This document shows positions 5,926 to 10,783 of a stretch of DNA of 10,783 nucleotides, one piece after another (position 1 is the first letter of the stretch; every line of letters begins with the position of its first letter). The notes under the pieces were generated by a model. That model was not told the origin of the DNA and did no database searches. It saw only the letters and a program-made list of their open reading frames with translations. Source of the DNA: Chloroflexota bacterium (GTDB lineage Bacteria > Chloroflexota > Ktedonobacteria > Ktedonobacterales > Ktedonobacteraceae); the NCBI GenBank assembly GCA_021828635.1, contig JAJZEJ010000194.1, positions 1-10,783 on the forward strand, written 5' to 3'. The position numbers and the translations under genes are program-made.

Positions 5926-7785
5926 CTACAACTGATACACTTGCGTTGGCAAACCCTCTAATTCCATGATTTTGAGTGCATTCGTCGTCGGCGAGGGGCC
6001 GGTACGAAGCTTATAATGGAAGACCATTTTGCCAGCCAGGACATCTTCACGGAAGTGGAAGTTTTTGATTTCGGGGACGGTCTCGGAGAGCTTGACCAGC
6101 TCCAGGTCATGCGTTGAAATGGCTCCCACACAAGGTTTGCCAACTAGCGCGTGAATGTAAGCATTGCTACCGATTAGACGCTCACGGTTATTCGTGCCTT
6201 TGAAAATTTCGTCGATCAGGAAGAAGATTGGATGTGCGGGCTTCTCTTCCAGACGGGTGAGCAGCCCCTTGAGACGGCGCACCTCGGCATAGAAGTACGA
6301 GTAGCCATCAGTCACGGAGTCGGTGACTTTGATGCAGGCATACAGTTCAAAGAGCGTGACGCGCAACGATTCTGCGTTGACTGGCCCACCAGCGTAGGCC
6401 AGACACAGATTAACGCCCAATGTGCGCAAGAAAGTACTTTTACCAGCCATATTCGAGCCAGTGATGAGCATGATGTCACCAGCATCGTTGAGTGAGAAGT
6501 TATTGACAACTTTTTGCTCTGCCGAGAGCAGTGGATGGCCCAATGCTCTTGCATCATACAGCCTTCCGTTGAGGGCTTTTTTCTCTGGCACGACTTCCGG
6601 CATCACATATTCAGGGTTGAGATAGGCAAAGTTTGCCAGCGAGCAGAGCGCCTCCAGATCATACCAGGTATCCAACCATGCAGGTAATACTTCCGCCAAC
6701 TGCGCTTTATAGCGATGCCAACGATACGAGACATACATGCCAAGCGGTATCAGCGCATTAACCGCCGCCCACGCTCCCGCACTGCGTTGCAGACCTACTC
6801 GCTGAGCCAGCCTGGAAAACTGCTTCAGTAAGAGAGAGGGTCGCTTATCAGGATGCAGGTAGAACGGCTCACAGAGTTGCTTGAGATAATGATGGCGTTT
6901 GTAGGGATAACTTTCCAGATAGCTAAAGATGGGTTCCAATTGCTCTAGCGTGCGCTTCACGTAGTCGGCATTATCGGCCATGTAGCCAATTTCACCGCGT
7001 CTGGACAGAAACCAGATTAGCGAGAGGGTCAGGGCGGCAATACAAATGAACGGTGAGAGCGCACCGACAATATAGAGAATCAGGGCGATGAAAAATGCTG
7101 CCGAGAGGACAATGCCAATGAAGAGCGTCGAAAGCGATGCGCCCGGCCCTTGCTCTTTCTCTAACCACTCAAGCAACTGTTCCGCATCTAGCGTTTGTCG
7201 AGAGAGGCGCGTCGCATAGAGCGCATTGAGCAGGAGTTTGTCACGGAAGCGCGTTAATGGGGCCAGTTCTCGGATGATGTTTTGCCGTTCATAGATCGTA
7301 TCCAGATCAGGTTCTCGATTGAGCAACCATTCACGCAGAATATCGCTACCCTCGAATGAAACGGCGGTATTGATGAGCCGGTGCAGAGAACGTTCGCCAG
7401 TTACATCCAGGTCTAGCTCAAAAGGGTGATCTTTGTAGGTATCTTCAAACGGCTCCGGCGGCATCTGCTGCCAATCAAGCTTAATACGTGCAATTTGCGT
7501 CTGATAGAAGTGTTGCAACACCTGAAATTTGACATAACTACGATCTAGCAAACGGCTTTGACGAAAAGCCCACCACAGAAATGCGACCATTGCGATAAAA
7601 ACTAGCACACCCAGGATGGGAAAGGTGGTAAACGCGACGATTACAGCAATGATACCACCCACGAAAATAAGTAGCTGCTGCCCTTTCAAGCTATTGCTGC
7701 GCATGTTTAGTCGTGCCATGCGCCGCTCCACGCGCTTCGTCTGCCGTTCGAGGAGCGCCAACTTCTCCTGTTTCTTGTTCGACAT
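5926..7785 (-). CDS. Membrane-anchored MutS-family ATPase (non-canonical MutS homologue)
   Basis: This 619-residue protein has a basic, coiled-coil-like N-terminus (4-30), two membrane helices (38-54 and 57-74), a MutS lever/core-like part (about 125-215, with the RQNIIREL stretch), two more membrane helices (219-240 and 243-261), further core helices, and the C-terminal MutS ATPase. That domain has Walker A GSNMAGKST (443-451), Walker B FFLIDEIF with D525/E526, the GTNNRER loop and the switch STHD (H559). The mismatch-recognition domain with its F-x-E motif is absent, so it is unlikely to replace MutS in mismatch repair. Comparable membrane MutS-like proteins occur in several phyla with unknown function. 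I chose ATG 7783-7785 because GGAG lies ten bases upstream; the open frame continues to 7962, but that would run through the inverted repeat and into the MBL gene. It may be read through from the upstream operon, subject to the RBS-masking repeat. Confidence 0.85.
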   Translation of the reverse strand: MSNKKQEKLALLERQTKRVERRMARLNMRSNSLKGQQLLIFVGGIIAVIVAFTTFPILGVLVFIAMVAFLWWAFRQSRLLDRSYVKFQVLQHFYQTQIARIKLDWQQMPPEPFEDTYKDHPFELDLDVTGERSLHRLINTAVSFEGSDILREWLLNREPDLDTIYERQNIIRELAPLTRFRDKLLLNALYATRLSRQTLDAEQLLEWLEKEQGPGASLSTLFIGIVLSAAFFIALILYIVGALSPFICIAALTLSLIWFLSRRGEIGYMADNADYVKRTLEQLEPIFSYLESYPYKRHHYLKQLCEPFYLHPDKRPSLLLKQFSRLAQRVGLQRSAGAWAAVNALIPLGMYVSYRWHRYKAQLAEVLPAWLDTWYDLEALCSLANFAYLNPEYVMPEVVPEKKALNGRLYDARALGHPLLSAEQKVVNNFSLNDAGDIMLITGSNMAGKSTFLRTLGVNLCLAYAGGPVNAESLRVTLFELYACIKVTDSVTDGYSYFYAEVRRLKGLLTRLEEKPAHPIFFLIDEIFKGTNNRERLIGSNAYIHALVGKPCVGAISTHDLELVKLSETVPEIKNFHFREDVLAGKMVFHYKLRTGPSPTTNALKIMELEGLPTQVYQL

Positions 7786-7792
7786 TGAAAGA

Positions 7793-7853
7793 CAACTCCA
7801 TTTCAGCCAAATAATTTCTCTAACACAAGTACGTGTTGGCTGAAATGGAGTTG
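7793..7853 (-). repeat. Perfect 18-bp inverted repeat covering the RBS of the MutS-like gene
   Basis: CAACTCCATTTCAGCCAA (7793-7810) and its exact reverse complement (7836-7853) flank a 25-base loop, which carries a small nested AACAC/GTGTT pairing. On the minus-strand transcript the second arm contains GGAG, the ribosome binding site of the MutS-like gene, so folding would hide it. No U-run follows on either strand, so it is not an ordinary terminator. It lies between the MBL stop and the MutS-like start. Confidence 0.8.
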
Positions 7854-7894
7854 CAATTTGAGTATCACGGGTACGGGGATTATCGAAAAGTAGG

Positions 7895-8845
7895 CTATTT
7901 ATGTGCCAGAGCGGCCATTTCCGCAAATGAGGTGATACGATTCGCATCAGATGAATCGCCACTCAGTTCGCGGTAAATCGTCGCAACGGTCACGGCGATG
8001 CGTTCACCATCCGTCCAGGAGGCATAGCGAGCCATTGGAATGGCTTTGGCGGCTTCTAAGGATGGCATTCCGGCCTCATAACGCTGGCGGGTTTCATCGA
8101 AAACATAGTTGAGATAGCTCTTGAACTCTCTTACGCCATCTTTGTCAGTGATCGGGCCATGACCAGGGACGATGGTTTCGACATCGAGTGAAAGAATGTA
8201 GTCACAGGCACGAATCCAGTTGCTGACTGGTCCAGCCCAGGCAATCGGGTGGCCGCCGATAAAGAGAATATCAGCCGTGAAGACGACACGATCACTGGGG
8301 ATATAAACCAATGTGTCACCAAGCGTGTGAGCGGGGCCAACTTCAATCAGCCGTACCTCTTTATCGCCCACGTGCAGACTCATCTCGCCCTCGAAGGTCT
8401 CTTTGGGCAACGTCAGCGTGATACCATCGAATTTGAATGGCCCAAAGATACGAGTGAGATACTCGCCCGTTGCGCCCATTGCCGGTGCCAGCCTGAGCAA
8501 CTCGGCGAATTGATCGGGGGTTATCTCGGTCAGCATTTGATCAGCCGTATGCTTAGACGCGATGATACGGGCATCAGCCACCAATTCATTGCCATAGCAG
8601 TGATCGCCGTTGGCATGGGAGTTGACCACCATATCAATCTGTGCTGCCGCAGGGACTGACCTACGCATAGTGTCCAGCATCTCCTGTGTCAACGATAGAT
8701 CGAAGAGGGTATCAACCAGCAGCGATGCATCGCCATCTGTGATTAAACCAGCATTGCTCCATCCCCACGTGCCATCAGGCTGCAAGTAGGCATACACGGA
8801 GTTGCCCAGATCACGTAATCCTTTGCTATACTTCCAATTGCTCAT
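7895..8845 (-). CDS. MBL-fold metallo-hydrolase with HxNxDH motif
   Basis: This 316-residue, probably cytoplasmic enzyme has the metallo-beta-lactamase fold. Strand LLVDTLFD (42-49) is followed by metal motif SHANGDHCYGN with H77, N79, D81 and H82, then H173 (GPAHTLGD), D192 (FTADILF) and H229 (PGHGP). The second histidine of the usual HxHxDH motif is replaced by Asn79, so site 1 has an unusual ligand set; this variant recurs in a subgroup of MBL hydrolases whose substrates I cannot name. The C-terminal helical part (about 245-316) is typical of hydrolases acting on small esters or thioesters rather than beta-lactams. The start ATG has AAAGGAAAA eight bases upstream. It follows the small membrane protein by 28 bases and belongs to the operon led by the acyl-CoA ligase; action on an acyl-CoA or ester product of that pathway is a context guess. 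Confidence 0.85.
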   Translation of the reverse strand: MSNWKYSKGLRDLGNSVYAYLQPDGTWGWSNAGLITDGDASLLVDTLFDLSLTQEMLDTMRRSVPAAAQIDMVVNSHANGDHCYGNELVADARIIASKHTADQMLTEITPDQFAELLRLAPAMGATGEYLTRIFGPFKFDGITLTLPKETFEGEMSLHVGDKEVRLIEVGPAHTLGDTLVYIPSDRVVFTADILFIGGHPIAWAGPVSNWIRACDYILSLDVETIVPGHGPITDKDGVREFKSYLNYVFDETRQRYEAGMPSLEAAKAIPMARYASWTDGERIAVTVATIYRELSGDSSDANRITSFAEMAALAHK

Positions 8846-8873
8846 GATGTTTTCCTTTTCAGTTTTGTTTCTT

Positions 8874-9239
8874 TCATCGCTGCAATAGCCCTTTCAGCCA
8901 GCCTGATAGCACAAGCCCTAGACCAGCGGGAATCAGTGCCGGAATGCGATACCATGCGCCGAGATGCGTTACAATCGTGCCAAGTATGCGCATCGTGACA
9001 GCCAGTGGCGTCATAGCCACACTCATATATTTGCCAAAGCTTGATTGCTTATACAATTCAAGATCGGCAAATATCATCAACAAAAGTGAAACGATCACTG
9101 GCGGAACAAGACCTACAATCAGGCCAGCAACTAACTTTCGTTGCCAGAACAGGTAGAGCGAGATAAATTCCGCACTAATATCGGTTGCCAATTTGAGGGG
9201 ATGTATCTGGTGATAGAGGCTCTTTTCTTGTAGAGTCAT
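8874..9239 (-). CDS. Small integral membrane protein of unknown function (121 aa)
   Basis: The protein begins MTLQEKSLYHQIHPLKLATD and has about three to four hydrophobic helices: 24-32 (short), 36-58 (KLVAGLIVGLVPPVIVSLLLMIF), 74-96 and 100-116. The N-terminal YHQIHPLKL block followed by a YLFWQ segment and FADLE is a conserved pattern I associate with uncharacterised bacterial membrane proteins, but I know no function. Its ATG (9237-9239) overlaps the ligase stop codon in an ATGA junction, and an AGAGGTAA ribosome binding site lies within the ligase 3' end, so translation is coupled. Its tight link to an acyl-CoA ligase suggests a role in lipid or acyl metabolism at the membrane; this is inferred from context only. 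Confidence 0.75.
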   Translation of the reverse strand: MTLQEKSLYHQIHPLKLATDISAEFISLYLFWQRKLVAGLIVGLVPPVIVSLLLMIFADLELYKQSSFGKYMSVAMTPLAVTMRILGTIVTHLGAWYRIPALIPAGLGLVLSGWLKGLLQR

Positions 9240-10783
9240 AGATTACCTCTTGCTCGATCTCGCAACTCGCGGCGCAAGAACTTACCAGTGGTGGTCTTAG
9301 GTAGTTCGTCCAGAATCTCAACGAAGCGCGGATATTTGTAGTTTGCCATACGCTGCTTGCAGAAGTCGATCAGTGCTTCGGGTGTTACGCTGCCCTCAGA
9401 GCCGCTCTTGAGCGCGACATAAGCTTTGACGGTTTCACCTCGATAGGCATCAGGGATGCCGACGACAGCCGCTTCGCGCACGGCGGGATGCTGATACAGC
9501 ACATCTTCGACATCACGCGGCCAGACTTTGTAGCCAGAGACAATAATCATGTCTTTTTTACGATCTACAATGTAAAAGAAGCCGTTCTCATCCATTTTGG
9601 CAACATCGCCGGTATACAGATAGCCCTCGCGGATAGCATGGGCCGTCTCTTCCGGCTTCTGCCAGTAGCCAGCCACAATCTGTGGCCCCTTGATAATCAG
9701 TTCGCCCACTTCTCCCACAGGTAGCTCTTGTCCGTTGGTGACATCCACAACTTTGCAGAGCGTATTTGGCACCGGCACGCCAACCGACATGGCACCCGAA
9801 GCAGCGTCAACCGGCGACGGGCCATTCATGGGTGTGGCGTTCGCGGGCGAGGTCGTCTCCGTCAAGCCATAAGCGTTATGGATGACGATGCCGGTTACAG
9901 CCTTGAACTGCTCAACCACGCTCGGTGAGACAGGCGCACCACCACTATACACCTTCTTCATCGAGGAGAGATCGCGTGTCTTGAGGTCGGGATGGTTGAG
10001 CAGGGCGATAAAAACGGTGATGGCCGCGACGGTAAAGCTACCATGCCACTTTTCAGTCAGGCGTAGCATCTCAGCGGCATCGAAGCGATAGAAGGTAATG
10101 ATAGGCATCCCGACCAGCGCCGCCGAGGTGAGATAGGCAATCAGGCCGGTGATGTGGAAAAAAGGCGCGACGCCGATAGCCACATCATCCTTCGTGAGCT
10201 GCATCCAGGTGGCATAGACCGTCGAGGTAAAGACGACATTACCATGCGTGTTCATCGCCCCTTTTGGCAAACCTGTTGTGCCAGAGGTATAGGTGAGGAA
10301 CGCCACATCATCAGCCGTCAACTGCGCATGCTCGATTGTTGTACCCTCATAGCCAGCAATAAGATCAAGCATGTCTTGCGTATCAGGGAAACGCTGCTTT
10401 TTTGAGTTCGCTAGCAAGGGCGATACCACGCCTTCACCAGCATAATCAAGCTCATTGGTAGTAATAACAAATTCTACCTTTGTCTGCGCAACCGTCTCAC
10501 GCGCCACACTTTCATACAGCGACTCCAGACAGATCAATCCTTTCGCACTAGAGTCGTTCAGATGATAGGCCAGTTCTTTGTGCTTGAGCATGGGATTGCA
10601 GAGGACGACGATAGCGCCCAATTTCCAGAGAGCATAGACGCTCACCAGAAATTGCGGGATATTTTGCAGGTAGAGCGCCACACGATCACCTCTCGTAACA
10701 CCATGCTCTCTGAGCGCAATAGCCAGCGCACTACTCTGGCTATCCAGTTCGCTATACGTCACGATTTGGTCAAAATAATAGAC
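9236..10783 (-). CDS. AMP-forming acyl-CoA ligase (long-chain fatty acid type), N-terminus cut by window
   Basis: The frame stays open to the right edge: codons from 10783 read VYYFDQIVTYSELDSQSSAL, the usual early segment of acyl-CoA synthetases, so the start lies outside and the internal GTG at 10760-10762 is not the start. About 515 residues are present. The adenylate-forming motifs are in order: the phosphate loop TYTSGTTGLPKG (about 10259-10294), YGLTE (9857-9871), YTGD, the hinge DRKKDMIIVSGYKVWP, and the C-terminal catalytic lysine in TTTGKFLRREL (Lys codon 9281-9283). These enzymes form an acyl-adenylate and transfer the acyl group to CoA. Motifs and length fit medium/long-chain FadD-like ligases, though chain-length preference is not readable. 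It is the first gene of the visible operon with the small membrane protein and the MBL hydrolase. Confidence 0.9.
   Translation of the reverse strand, partial: VYYFDQIVTYSELDSQSSALAIALREHGVTRGDRVALYLQNIPQFLVSVYALWKLGAIVVLCNPMLKHKELAYHLNDSSAKGLICLESLYESVARETVAQTKVEFVITTNELDYAGEGVVSPLLANSKKQRFPDTQDMLDLIAGYEGTTIEHAQLTADDVAFLTYTSGTTGLPKGAMNTHGNVVFTSTVYATWMQLTKDDVAIGVAPFFHITGLIAYLTSAALVGMPIITFYRFDAAEMLRLTEKWHGSFTVAAITVFIALLNHPDLKTRDLSSMKKVYSGGAPVSPSVVEQFKAVTGIVIHNAYGLTETTSPANATPMNGPSPVDAASGAMSVGVPVPNTLCKVVDVTNGQELPVGEVGELIIKGPQIVAGYWQKPEETAHAIREGYLYTGDVAKMDENGFFYIVDRKKDMIIVSGYKVWPRDVEDVLYQHPAVREAAVVGIPDAYRGETVKAYVALKSGSEGSVTPEALIDFCKQRMANYKYPRFVEILDELPKTTTGKFLRRELRDRARGNL

Noticed and set aside
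7786..7962. 59-residue N-terminal extension of the MutS-like protein
   Set aside because: It would overlap the MBL gene end and be encoded by the inverted repeat; the ATG at 7783-7785 has its own SD.

Overview
This is a gene-dense bacterial chromosomal window of roughly balanced base composition. It carries ten protein-coding genes, one clear pseudogene and no rRNA, tRNA, CRISPR array or complete mobile element that I can see. The protein flavour (a small soil-type ABC-F protein, a TMEM175 channel, a membrane MutS-like ATPase, an acyl-CoA ligase/MBL operon) and the mid-range G+C recall Ktedonobacteria-like Chloroflexota, but that is an impression, not a demonstrated assignment.

Layout. On the minus strand at the left edge, a 117-residue disordered Q/G/P-rich protein (237-590) is followed by a truncated small heat-shock protein (1-202). 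Diverging from them, an ABC-F ATPase (1050-2720, +) has a strong sigma70-type promoter at 728-756 and a leader of nearly 290 nt. That leader holds a short open frame with a good ribosome binding site, a terminator-like hairpin with a U-tract, and several competing pairings, which is the layout of an antibiotic-inducible attenuator. A 19-bp perfect inverted repeat then precedes an Nramp-family metal transporter (2854-4170, +) whose two metal-site motifs are both non-canonical. Between it and a TMEM175-like channel (4532-5197, +) lies the wreck of a serine beta-lactamase-family gene on the minus strand (4196-4391).

The right half is all minus strand. A lipoprotein of unknown function (5228-5710) converges on the channel gene. 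Upstream of it come, in transcription order, an acyl-CoA ligase cut by the window end (9236-10783), a small membrane protein that starts inside the ligase stop codon (ATGA overlap), an MBL-fold hydrolase with an HxNxDH metal motif (7895-8845), and a membrane-anchored MutS-family ATPase (5926-7785). The first three look like one operon. The MutS-like gene is separated from them by a perfect 18-bp inverted repeat that would bury its ribosome binding site.

Nothing amounts to a clear-cut new multi-gene system. The items most worth checking are the ABC-F leader, the RBS-masking inverted repeat before the MutS-like gene, the altered Nramp active site with its palindromic upstream element, and the beta-lactamase relic.
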